DNA from: JACSRF01 sp963695505
GTDB taxonomy: Bacteria > Chloroflexota > Anaerolineae > Promineifilales > Promineifilaceae
DNA: 64,000 bases
Assembly: GCA_963695505.1 (NCBI GenBank)
Contig: CAVOGX010000014.1
Location: forward strand, 558,001-622,000
Direction: 5' to 3'
Part shown: positions 45,206-54,380 of the stretch, piece after piece
Layout: every line of letters begins with the position of its first letter
How positions within the stretch are numbered: position 1 is the stretch's first letter
Translations under genes and position numbers: made by a program
Notes under the pieces: generated by a model
Database searches by the model: none
What the model was told of the DNA's origin: nothing
Seen by the model: only the letters and a program-made list of their open reading frames with translations

Positions 45206-47545
45206 ATGCAAAATAACGCGAAAAATCAAGAAATTACATTAAGTCGCACCTTAGGTTTATTAGACATCACCATGATTGGTGTAGGGGCCATGATTGGTGC
45301 AGGGATTTTTGTGTTGACGGGCATCGCCGCCGGAGAAGCGGGGCCTGCCCTGGTGCTGGCTTTTTTGCTGAACGGTGTGGTGACAACTTTTACGGCGCTA
45401 TCTTATGCAGAGTTGGGGTCTTGTTTCCCAGAAGCGGGGGGCGGGTACCTGTGGGTCAAGGAAGGATTGGGAGGAACTCAGGGCTTTCTGGCAGGCTGGA
45501 TGAGCTGGTTTGCCCATGCGGTGGCGTGCTCGTTATATGGGTTGGGTTTCGGCCGTTTCGCGGTGGAAATCATCTCTCTGTGGCGTCCAGAAATAATAGA
45601 CGCCACGACGCAGTGGACGCTAGGCTTTATGGTTCTCATTGTGGTGCTCTTTTCTTACATCAACTTTCGCGGGGCCAGTGAAACCGGTTTGGTAGGAAAC
45701 GTTGTGACGATAGCCAAAGTAATAATCCTGACCATTTTCATTGTGTTAGGGATAGTGGCCATGACCCAACGGCCGAATTTAAATGTCTTTACCGATAACT
45801 TTTTGCCCCACGGGATTGGCGGCGTCTTTGTAGCCATGGGCCTGACTTTTATTGCCTTCGAGGGGTACGAAATCATTGCCCAGAGTGGTGAGGAGGTTAA
45901 AAACCCCAAGTACAATATCCCGCGCGCAATATTTATCTCAATTGTTGCGGTCGTAATTATTTATGTTTTTGTGGCGGTAGTGGCAATTGGTGCTACGACC
46001 GTGCCCGCCAGCGCCGGGAACGTACCCGTATGGGAGTATCTCGCGGCAGCCAAGGAAGTGGCCATCGTGCGCTCCGCCGAGCAGTTTATGGGCGGTTGGG
46101 GTGGCATCTTGATTTTGATCAGCGGGTTGGCATCGACCATGTCGGCCCTAAATGCCACCATTTATTCATCGTCGCGGGTCAGCTTTGCCATGGGACGCGA
46201 TCACAATTTGCCGGAGGTATTTGGCCGCATTCATCCCAAGATGCACACGCCGCACTGGGCAGTAGCCATTTCAGCCGTCCTGGTGATTGTCATGGCAGTA
46301 TCTTTGCCAATTGACGAGGTAGCCAAGGCGGCAGACGTGATGTTTTTATTTATGTTTGCGCAGGTAAACGTGACGGTAATGACGCTGCGCCAGCGCCGCC
46401 CGGACCTGGATCGGGGATATTTTGTGCCCTTTTTCCCCTGGCCTGCGGTGATTGGCATTGTGACCAACGTGGCGTTGGCCAGCTTTCTGGCGGTAGAAAC
46501 GGGTCGTGTAGGTCTGGTGACGGCCGGGTGGATAGCCGTGGGTATGCTGCTTTACTGGGGCTATTTCCGGCGGGTGGAGGAACGGAAACGGCCGTTGGAA
46601 GTCATCATGCGCGAATCCCTACTGTCGGTTGATTACTCGGTGCTGGTACCAGTAGCTAATCCGGCCCAGGCCCGCGAGTTGGGCTTGCTGGCCGCGCTGC
46701 TGGCCAAGGAGCACAACGGGGAAGTGCTGGCCTTGAACGTCATTCGCGTGCCACCTCAGCTCAGCCTGCAAGACGGCCGTTTATTCCTCAAAGAAGGGCG
46801 CGAGCCTGTTTATGCTGTCATTAACGAAGTCAAGCAGCGGGAGGTGCCGGTCCACACCATGATCCGGTTAGGCCGCAATGTACCCTCGGCCATCCTAAAA
46901 ACCGTCGCCGAAAACGCCAGCGACATAATTCTTTTTGGCTGGCCGGGCGCGTCTGGCACCAACGATCGCCTGTTTGGTTCGGTTATTGATCGCATCATCA
47001 GCAATCCCCCGGCCGATATCGCCATTTTGCGGCCACATGACCCCTTCCCGCACGATCGCTTGAACCACATTTTGGTGCCAGTGGCGGGTGGCCCAAACTG
47101 CCGTCTGGCCATGGATACGGCCGTTTCCCTGGCGCGTAACACCCCGGAACCCACCCGTATTACCCTGCTGCACATCATCAGCAACGACGAAGACAGCCCG
47201 GCCGTGCAAGCCCGCGCCAACAACGCCTTCCGCCGCGCCGCCGAGGGCGTCAACTACCCATACGAAACACGCATCGTCCCCGCACCTAATCCCACCACAG
47301 GCATTCTCACGGCAGCTCAAGATGCGGACATGGTTGTTATTGGTGCAACAAAAGAGCGGTTCTTCATCAATTTACTCATGGGCAACGTCTCGACCCAGGT
47401 GGCACAGCAGGCTAACTGCCCGGTGGTGATCGTAAAACGGCGCAGCACTGTTTTTAAAGCAATGCTGCGGGAAACAGTGTTGCAGCCTGTGCTGCGCTCG
47501 CCTAAACTCAACGACAATCAAGAAGGAAGAGATAGAGGGGAGTAG
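45206..47545 (+). CDS. APC-family amino-acid permease fused to two universal-stress (USP) domains
   Basis: 779 residues. The permease half has the canonical GVGAMIGAGIFVLTGIAAG at TM1, YAELGSCFPEAGGGYLWVKEG, AFEGYEIIAQSGEEVKNPK and LASTMSALNATIYSSSRVSFAMGRD. From about residue 475 two USP domains follow: VLVPVANPAQARELGLLAALL, and HILVPVAGGPNCRLAMDTAV with the nucleotide-loop MVVIGATKERFF and MGNVSTQVAQQANCPVVIV. The domain pair may sense nucleotide and gate transport. An AGGAGG site lies upstream. The substrate is likely amino acids. Confidence 0.9.
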   Translation: MQNNAKNQEITLSRTLGLLDITMIGVGAMIGAGIFVLTGIAAGEAGPALVLAFLLNGVVTTFTALSYAELGSCFPEAGGGYLWVKEGLGGTQGFLAGWMSWFAHAVACSLYGLGFGRFAVEIISLWRPEIIDATTQWTLGFMVLIVVLFSYINFRGASETGLVGNVVTIAKVIILTIFIVLGIVAMTQRPNLNVFTDNFLPHGIGGVFVAMGLTFIAFEGYEIIAQSGEEVKNPKYNIPRAIFISIVAVVIIYVFVAVVAIGATTVPASAGNVPVWEYLAAAKEVAIVRSAEQFMGGWGGILILISGLASTMSALNATIYSSSRVSFAMGRDHNLPEVFGRIHPKMHTPHWAVAISAVLVIVMAVSLPIDEVAKAADVMFLFMFAQVNVTVMTLRQRRPDLDRGYFVPFFPWPAVIGIVTNVALASFLAVETGRVGLVTAGWIAVGMLLYWGYFRRVEERKRPLEVIMRESLLSVDYSVLVPVANPAQARELGLLAALLAKEHNGEVLALNVIRVPPQLSLQDGRLFLKEGREPVYAVINEVKQREVPVHTMIRLGRNVPSAILKTVAENASDIILFGWPGASGTNDRLFGSVIDRIISNPPADIAILRPHDPFPHDRLNHILVPVAGGPNCRLAMDTAVSLARNTPEPTRITLLHIISNDEDSPAVQARANNAFRRAAEGVNYPYETRIVPAPNPTTGILTAAQDADMVVIGATKERFFINLLMGNVSTQVAQQANCPVVIVKRRSTVFKAMLRETVLQPVLRSPKLNDNQEGRDRGE

Positions 47546-47599
47546 TTGGATTATTCCTCTCGGTTTAAATGTTACATCGCTCACTGTTCGAGGTAGATT

Positions 47600-50081
47600 A
47601 TGACCCACCGCTTTATTGTTTTGTTACTGGTGCTGGGGCTGCTGATTGCGGCCTGCACAGAAAATAATTCACCTGTGGCAACAACGGCCGTGCCCGCCAC
47701 AGCAGAAGCCGAAACGGCAAACAGCACGCCTACACCTGCACCTACAACAACGGCCGTGCCCGAGGAATCGCCCACAACTCCCCCCACCCCCACAGCAGAA
47801 GCCAGCCTGCCGGACACCCAATTCCCTTCCGCAGACATTGTCAATGACGAAGGCGGACCGGTGGCTATCACCGGCGTAGTCACCTATACCAATCCCTTTT
47901 TCACCCTGGGGGTTGCCCAGCCCATCGTCATCCTGGAGGATCAGGCCGGGTTTGTCGACCGCGACGAGGAGTACATTTTTCCGCTGGCTTCCCAAACTCT
48001 GGGCCAAATCACCTCCGATTTTTTCACCTCGCCATTCACCTACAGCGTAGCCTTACCCGTAGAACCACAGGGCGGCTGGCGTGACGTGGACAACGATGGC
48101 GAAGCCGAACAAGGGGTGCAGGTTTTTGCCATTGCTTATTGGAACAACACCTTTGGCGACCCGTTTCTGGAAGAGCGGGACATGGGCGGCGGCGGTTGGT
48201 CCACAGCCTACGCCTCCACGCGCATCAGCGATGACCCCGATCTGGAGCGGGAAATTGTCGGTGGCTATCTGCTGGCCTACGCCCGGGACGACGCGCAGGG
48301 GTTCCCCAGCGGATTTGGTGAAGATGGGCTGCTGTTTACGGAAGACGACCCCATGATTACGCTTCCCCCAGGGTATACATTGGTGAATCTAGACACCAAT
48401 CCCTTCACCTTTGACCGTTCCCGTCATCCCATAGTTGATCTGGTGGAGCCCTCCGGGGCGGCCCTGGTGGATTACTCAGATTTGAGCTATACCGACGCCT
48501 TTAACAACCTGGTGGACCAGTTAAGCCAGGAGTATGCCTTCACGGAATTCAAAGGCATTGATTGGGAAGCGCTGCGGGCGGAGTTTTTGCCACGTATGCA
48601 AAAAGCGGAAGATAACGAGGATGCCCTGGGCTACCGGCGGGCATTGCGTGACTTTGCCTGGTCCATTCCTGATGGGCACATCTCTGGACCTTTCATTCAA
48701 GAGGATTTTGTGCAAAATGTGGCCGGAGGAATTGGGCTGGTACTGGAGGAGCTGAGCGACGGCCGTTTCCTTGTTACCTACGTCGTCGAAGATGGGCCGG
48801 CAGCCGAGGCGGGGATTCAAATTGGCGCGGAAGTGACCAACATCAACGGCCGGGAGATGGAAGCTGCCCTGGAAAACACCACCCTTTACACCGGCCCCTT
48901 TCAGCACCGCCCACGTGCGGCGCATCAACCAGCTCATTTTTGTCACCCGTTTCCCGGTGGGCACCAACGTGGCGGTGACTTTTGAAAATCCGGGAGCTGG
49001 CGTGGCGGAAACGGCCGTTCTTCAGGCCGTTTTTGAACAAGACAGCCTCTTCACTGCCCTGGGTGACGTCATCCCTACCGGCTTCGAGCTGCCGGTGGCA
49101 TACGAGCTGCTAGAAGACAGCGGCTTCGCTTACGTGCAAATCTACAGCTTTTCCGACAACGACCTGCTCACCGTGCAGCTTTGGGAGCGGCTGATGCGCA
49201 ATCTCAACGAGGAGGGCGCGCCCGGCCTGATTATCGACATGCGCCAAAACGGCGGCGGCAGCGGCTTCCTCGCTGCTTCCATGGCCGCCTACTTCTTCGA
49301 GGAGACTTTTCCTCTGGGGTATACTGCCCGCTATGATGAAGAACGGGGCGAATTTTACTACGACCCCGAAGACGTGGGCGAGTTCATTTTGCCTCCAGAG
49401 GAGCTGCGCTACGATGGGCAGGTGGCCGTCATCATCGGCCCCAACTGCGCCAGCGCCTGTGAATTTTTCAGCTATTTCCTGACTATTGATGACCGCGCCT
49501 CCATCATCGGCCATTATCCCACGGCCGGACTGGGCGGCAGCATTGACCGCGTGGCCATGCCGGAAGGTGAGGAATTCACTTTTACACAAGGCCGGGCCAT
49601 GGACGCCGCCGGCAACATCCACATTGAGGGCCAGGGCGTGCCGCCAGACGTGCTGGTTCCTGTCACGGTGGAGGCATTGCTGGGGGAGCGGGACGTGCTG
49701 CTGGAAACGGCCGTTGCCCAACTTGGCGGCAGCCTGCAAAGCAGCGTGCAAGACGGCGGCGCGCTGGAAATCGGTGACACCGTTACCGGCAGCCTGAATG
49801 CTGGCGACCGCGTGCGCTATACCCTCGACGTCGTCACCGGCGACATTTTCAACATCACTCTCATTGGCGAAACGGCCAGCGGCGGGGAGCTGGACACCGT
49901 GTTAAATCTGTACGATCCGGATGATAACCTGCTGCTCACCAATGACGATCTAAACGAAGACACGCTTTCCTCAGGGTTCGAGCAAATTGAGATACCCTAC
50001 GACCTGACGCTGGTGATTGAGGTTGCTACCTATGGCGACAGCGGCAGCGGCAGCTACACCCTGATTGTGGAAATCCCTTGA
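47600..50081 (+). CDS. S41-family peptidase lipoprotein (frameshifted)
   Basis: About 827 residues once a one-base break at about 48900 is corrected (CCCCTTTCAGC would read GPFSTAHVRRINQL with one T fewer). A lipobox puts the lipidated Cys at residue 19 (LGLLIAAC). A Thr/Pro-rich linker follows, then EF-hand-like loops (DVDNDGEAE, GEDGLLFTEDDP), a S41 N-terminal region, a PDZ-like domain (YVVEDGPAAEAGIQIGAEV), the catalytic region with the serine in NCASACEFF, and a C-terminal pre-peptidase (PPC) domain. It probably acts on the cell surface. The second frame starts at a GTG by chance. Confidence 0.85.
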
Positions 50082-50085
50082 TTAG

Positions 50086-50146
50086 GATTAGTTGGTTGGT
50101 TTGATAGTTGGTTAATAACCCGGCAAACCAACCAACCATACTCACA
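50086..50146. repeat. Spacer hairpin of GGTTGGTTTG words
   Basis: GTTGGTTGGTTTG and CAAACCAACCAAC are perfect inverted copies about 30 bases apart, with further GTTGGTT words inside. Confidence 0.7.
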
Positions 50147-50162
50147 CGAAGGAGCAAAAAAA

Positions 50163-50822
50163 ATGGAAAATGAAAACGGAACACCAATGACACCACCAGA
50201 ATCTGATGACCTTCACGCCCAGGACGTCACGATCCGCCATGGGGGAGCGCAAAACATCACCGCGCGCTCCGTGCAAATTACCCAGGGCGGGGCGGCCAAA
50301 ATCAAAGGAGACAGCGTCACTATTCGGCAGGGCGGCGTGCAGGAAGTTTATGCCGATGATGTCGTCGTGCGGCAGGGCGGCATTGTGCGCGCACAAAGCG
50401 AAGAATTAACCATGAACCAGGGGGGCGTACTCTTTGCCACGACCAAAACTGCCCAGTTCAACGCCGCCAATGCGGGGACCGTAATTTGCAGCAATGATGT
50501 GGCCATGACCCAAAGTGAATCCAAACTCGTGATTAGCCGGGGCGAAACCACCATGGACCAGAGCAACAGTAAGGTACTGGTCACCACCGGTGACGTCACG
50601 ATGGACCAGGCCGGAGCAGGGGTCATCGTGGCCGGAAACGTCAAGGCCAGCAACAGCGGCACCTTCTTGCTCATTGCCGGCAACGTCAGCGGCGACGTGA
50701 AGGCAACTTTTGGCCCGGCAGAATCGGTGATTTTTGGGGTGGTGGCCGGCATTGTCGGCGGGCTGGTTATGCTCTTTGGCAACCTGTTTGGCCGCCGCTG
50801 GCGCAAAGGTGGGCAAAACTGA
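50163..50822 (+). CDS. Beta-solenoid repeat protein with C-terminal membrane helix
   Basis: 219 residues. From residue 18 an 18-20-residue repeat recurs about five times: DVTIRHGGAQNITA, SVQITQGGAAKIKG, SVTIRQGGVQEVYA, DVVVRQGGIVRAQS, ELTMNQGGVLFATT. It then decays into shorter TxMDQ units. This suits a small beta-solenoid, somewhat like bactofilins. A hydrophobic helix (GVVAGIVGGLVMLFGNLFG) and a basic tail end the protein, so it is probably held at the membrane with the solenoid in the cytoplasm. No named family is recognised. AAGGAG precedes the ATG. Confidence 0.7.
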   Translation: MENENGTPMTPPESDDLHAQDVTIRHGGAQNITARSVQITQGGAAKIKGDSVTIRQGGVQEVYADDVVVRQGGIVRAQSEELTMNQGGVLFATTKTAQFNAANAGTVICSNDVAMTQSESKLVISRGETTMDQSNSKVLVTTGDVTMDQAGAGVIVAGNVKASNSGTFLLIAGNVSGDVKATFGPAESVIFGVVAGIVGGLVMLFGNLFGRRWRKGGQN

Positions 50823-50906
50823 GCTTTTATGCGCGCTGTAGAAGCAAAAGCGCACATAATGAGAAGTTTTCTGTTGACCAACTTCTCTTTGTTAGAGCGT
50901 ATTTTG

Positions 50907-52181
50907 CTAATGGTTGGTTTGGGGCATTGGGTAAAGTAACGGAGCCTCAAATAATCTTTCAGGAGTTGTCAAAGCGCGCTGCTGCAATTTATGGCGGATT
51001 TCAGCGGCATTTTCCACGGCAAACCGGATGATCTGGCTGATTCGCTGCACATCCTCAATAGAAACGGCCGTTCCCGTGGGCAGGCACAGCGTACGTTCCA
51101 CCAGGCATTCTGTGAAGGGCAGCCTGCCGCCAACGCCGGGCTGCAGCGTGCGATAAGGCTCCATGCGGTGGCAGCCGGGATAAAAATAGCGCCGCGCCAG
51201 CACATTCTCGCCATGCAAAACGAACATCAGTTGGTCCCGGCTTAACCCCGCCAACCCCTCATCCAGCAGCAGCACCACGTAATGATAATTATTCCGTTCC
51301 TGTTCGTCGAAGGTGGCCCAGATGAGGCCAGGTACCTCTGCCAGCTCCCGTCGATAGCTGCGGTAATTGTAGTAATTACGCGCCACGAATGATTCCAGGC
51401 TGGCCAGGGAAGTTAAGCCCATAGCGGCGGAAACCTCGTTCATCTTGCCATTGATACCCTCTCCAGCAACACAATCCATGCCCGCAAAGCCAAAATTGCG
51501 CATTCTGCGCAGCGTCCCGGCCAACTGGCCGTTGTTGGTGGCAATTATGCCTCCTTCCAGGGCGTTGCACACCTTGGTGGCATGGAAACTAAACACCTCG
51601 GCATCGCCAAAATTACCCACCATTTGTCCCCGATAAGAGCAGCCTAATGCATGCGAAGCGTCATACAGCAGCTTTAGCCCATACTTCTGGGCTATCTCCG
51701 CTAACTGTTCCACCGCACACGGCCGTCCCCACAAATGCACGCCCAATATGCCCGTTGTGCGCGGGGTGATCAGCTTTTCTACTTGAATCGGGTCAAGATT
51801 CAGCGTGTGTGGGTCCACGTCACAGAATACCGGGGTAATGCCCAGCCACTGCAAGACGTGCACCGTCGCCACAAATGTCATGGAAGGCACAATCACTTCC
51901 CCTGTCAACCCCAAAGCCCGCACGACAATTTCTAAGCCCACCGTAGCATTGGCTACCGCCACGCAGTGCTGCACCCCAATCAGCAGTTCAACCTCACGTT
52001 CAAAGGCGCGTACGTAAGGTCCGTCGTTGGTCAACCAGCGGCGATCAAGAATGTCATCAACCTGCTGCCGAAAAATGTGGCGGTCGCCTACGTTGGGTCG
52101 CCCAACATGCAACGGGTCTTTGAAAGCGGGCTCGCCCCCGAATACAGCCAGATCTGATACGCACTGTTTTACCCAATTCAT
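50907..52181 (-). CDS. DegT/DnrJ/EryC1-family sugar aminotransferase
   Basis: 424 residues with PLP fold type I. The blocks are GPYVRAFEREVELLIGV, VIVPSMTFVATVHVLQW, VHLWGRPCAVEQL, LLYDASHALGC (PLP-binding Asp) and the Schiff-base lysine in FSFHATKVCNALEGG. These enzymes transfer an amino group to a keto-sugar nucleotide, for glycan or secondary-metabolite sugars. It overlaps the upstream gene by four bases (ATGA), so the two are translationally coupled. With the glycosyltransferase at 53.1 kb they look like part of a surface-glycan cluster. Confidence 0.88.
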   Translation of the reverse strand: MNWVKQCVSDLAVFGGEPAFKDPLHVGRPNVGDRHIFRQQVDDILDRRWLTNDGPYVRAFEREVELLIGVQHCVAVANATVGLEIVVRALGLTGEVIVPSMTFVATVHVLQWLGITPVFCDVDPHTLNLDPIQVEKLITPRTTGILGVHLWGRPCAVEQLAEIAQKYGLKLLYDASHALGCSYRGQMVGNFGDAEVFSFHATKVCNALEGGIIATNNGQLAGTLRRMRNFGFAGMDCVAGEGINGKMNEVSAAMGLTSLASLESFVARNYYNYRSYRRELAEVPGLIWATFDEQERNNYHYVVLLLDEGLAGLSRDQLMFVLHGENVLARRYFYPGCHRMEPYRTLQPGVGGRLPFTECLVERTLCLPTGTAVSIEDVQRISQIIRFAVENAAEIRHKLQQRALTTPERLFEAPLLYPMPQTNH

Positions 52182-52957
52182 CCGAATTCCCCTTTGCGGT
52201 AAGCAGGAAAGTAGCTGGTATGGCCTAGATTTTGGGCCTGAATCAGCGCGGCATACTGCTTATGATTGATGATACGCCCGCCAAAATACGCCGTGCGGGT
52301 CTCCTGGGTCCATCCCCGCTTGAATTGGCTTAGCCCATCTCGGCCGTGGCACTGCAGCCCCGCTCCACCGCCCAAATCCAACCAGTTCGCCCTATGCGCC
52401 AAATGTTCTATGGCCTTCCAATGCAGCGCATAAGCGGCGCGCAGTTCATAACCCTGGTCATTCAGGGCATTTAGATGCGCATATGCTACCTCGCCCTGTA
52501 CGTAAACCCACAACATGCCCACAGTTTTGCCCTGGTAGCAGGCGCGAAAGCCCACAAGACCAGGAACCTGCAATTGGCAAGCAAAAGCTTCGCGGGAGAA
52601 GGCCTGCATTCCCCTGATTTGATGGCGCTGCACTAAATTGGCGTATAAGGTTACCCACTCGTCTAGGGCAGAAGGGGGGTCGGCAATCATTTCTACGTCT
52701 AGGCTGCGCAGGGCTTGTATAGCATAGTGCCGGTGGCGAGTTTTGACGCCATCGAGAGGTGTGCCGGCTAGTTGGACAATGTAATGTTTTTTAAAGGGGA
52801 TGAAGACGTCTGGAAAACAGCGCGTCAGAGCATCGTTATCGTATTGACCAAAGGGATCAATAACCACAGCAACGCTCACTAATTTCCCGTTCAGGGCTTG
52901 CAGGTCTTCATGGAGATGAGACCAGTCCTGGCAGGAAAAAATTGGGTAGCTTCCCAT
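52178..52957 (-). CDS. GNAT/FemAB-like acyltransferase
   Basis: 259 residues. It has the FemAB/GNAT C-lobe pattern: RHQIRGMQAFSREAFACQLQ, VGFRACYQGKTVGMLWVYVQ, VAYAHLNALNDQGYELRAAYAL and WLDLGGGAGLQC near the end. It is shorter than the FemX proteins at 0.6-2.9 kb. Coupled to the sugar aminotransferase downstream, it may acylate the amino sugar that enzyme makes; that is inference from position only. Confidence 0.7.
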   Translation of the reverse strand: MGSYPIFSCQDWSHLHEDLQALNGKLVSVAVVIDPFGQYDNDALTRCFPDVFIPFKKHYIVQLAGTPLDGVKTRHRHYAIQALRSLDVEMIADPPSALDEWVTLYANLVQRHQIRGMQAFSREAFACQLQVPGLVGFRACYQGKTVGMLWVYVQGEVAYAHLNALNDQGYELRAAYALHWKAIEHLAHRANWLDLGGGAGLQCHGRDGLSQFKRGWTQETRTAYFGGRIINHKQYAALIQAQNLGHTSYFPAYRKGEFG

Positions 52958-53084
52958 GGCATCTGTGTAATTAGAACCGCCTATTGAGCGTTCTAGCAGC
53001 CAGCCGCCGCTTGCGCGGCAAGGGCTGGGGCACTGCCAAATTGGGCGAGGGATTGAGCGTAAAAAGGGTGCAGGTAGCCGGCGT

Positions 53085-54167
53085 TCATGCGTGGGCCAAA
53101 ATAGGGCGTGCTGGCAGTGGAGGAAGATTCGGCCGTTTCTTGTACAGCACGCTCAAGATATAATCCAGGCTTTTTTCCATGGTCAGTTCGTTGACCACCA
53201 GCTCGCGGGCCTGCTCTGCCAGGCGCTGTCGCTCATTCTCATGGTCCAGGTAGTAGCAAATAGTCTCTGCCAGCTCGGGAATTGGGGTGGTCACCAGGTG
53301 CTGCCCATCTACAAAGGGGCTGTGGTGCCACATCGGTTCAGACACCACCAAAGAGCCATTTACGGCCGCCAGGTAAAAGCGCATGGAGTTATCGTCCCAG
53401 GGCTGGCGCATTAGATTCAGGGTGATTTTTGCGCGATTAAGGAGGATGGTGCGCTCGTGGCCAAAAATGTAGGGGCGTTCTACACCGTCTACCATGTAAA
53501 GCTGAACCCCGCGCTGCTCCAGTTCGGCGCGAAGCTGCTCCAAAAGCCTGGCCCGGCGGCGAGAGCCAATTTTTCCCAACCAAAGGACGGGAATATCCCT
53601 TTCCAAATTTAAGTTTGTGCCCCAATCCGTGTGGTTGCCAATGGAGGTCATGAGGGGGTTAAAGCCCCGCTGCTGTAAAAAGCTTTCGGTGTAGAAAGAG
53701 TCCGTGATGAACAGCGTCAGCAGCCCCTCGCGCTGCAGCCAGTAGAGGTCGCCATAGTAGCGAAAGCGGTGGCCTTTGCGAATGAGCCAGGTCAGGTAGG
53801 ATCGGGGCTGCCAAAGGGATACGGCCGTTTGGCGGTAAATCATTCTCTCTACCCATGAACGGGACACCCCCAGCAGGTAACGCCCCCATTCTGGCCAACG
53901 AGGATTGGGAAATTGCTCCGTTTGGAACAGGACAAAGGCGGGGCGGCTGGGCGGTGGTAGGGCGCGCAGTTGATTGGCGAGAGGTACCAGGCTGCCAAAA
54001 GGACCGTACGCAAAAACAGCGTCAGTACCGGGAGGGATGGGGGCATCATGCGGAAAAGTTGTCACCTGGGCGCCCATTGACTGGAAAGTTTGCCGGAATA
54101 CCCCGCCAAAGCCGTCATCCGGCTGCCAAAATGGAATACCCAGGCGTAAGGTTAAATGTTGCTGCAT
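53085..54167 (-). CDS. Glycosyltransferase (GT-B, CgeB-like)
   Basis: 360 residues, no signal peptide. The C-terminal half has the nucleotide-sugar binding lobe: DIPVLWLGKIGSRRRARLLEQL, FGHERTILLNRAKITLNLMR and NGSLVVSEPMWHHSPFVDGQHLV. The family transfers a sugar from a nucleotide donor to a glycan or other acceptor. It lies next to the sugar aminotransferase and acyltransferase genes on the same strand. Donor and acceptor cannot be read from the sequence. Confidence 0.8.
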   Translation of the reverse strand: MQQHLTLRLGIPFWQPDDGFGGVFRQTFQSMGAQVTTFPHDAPIPPGTDAVFAYGPFGSLVPLANQLRALPPPSRPAFVLFQTEQFPNPRWPEWGRYLLGVSRSWVERMIYRQTAVSLWQPRSYLTWLIRKGHRFRYYGDLYWLQREGLLTLFITDSFYTESFLQQRGFNPLMTSIGNHTDWGTNLNLERDIPVLWLGKIGSRRRARLLEQLRAELEQRGVQLYMVDGVERPYIFGHERTILLNRAKITLNLMRQPWDDNSMRFYLAAVNGSLVVSEPMWHHSPFVDGQHLVTTPIPELAETICYYLDHENERQRLAEQARELVVNELTMEKSLDYILSVLYKKRPNLPPLPARPILAHA

Positions 54168-54324
54168 CTGTCACTCCCCAAACATAACCATTTAATGTCG
54201 TTGGTAGCTTGATGGGTTATGCTGCTGAGTTGGATGTGGTTACCAACTATTTACTAGCTTAGCCCCCTGAGCTTACAGGCAGCCTTAATGAAAAATGAGA
54301 AACAGTCCTGCATTGGAGAAAAAA

Positions 54325-54354
54325 AGAAGCCTGCCCCTGAATTGGGCAGGCTTC
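54325..54354 (-). terminator. Terminator of the CSLREA protein gene
   Basis: GAAGCCTGCCC and GGGCAGGCTTC pair around a seven-base loop. Read on the minus strand, the hairpin is followed by a T-tract. Confidence 0.85.
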
Positions 54355-54380
54355 GCTTAAGTGGAAGTTAAAAGGTGGAT

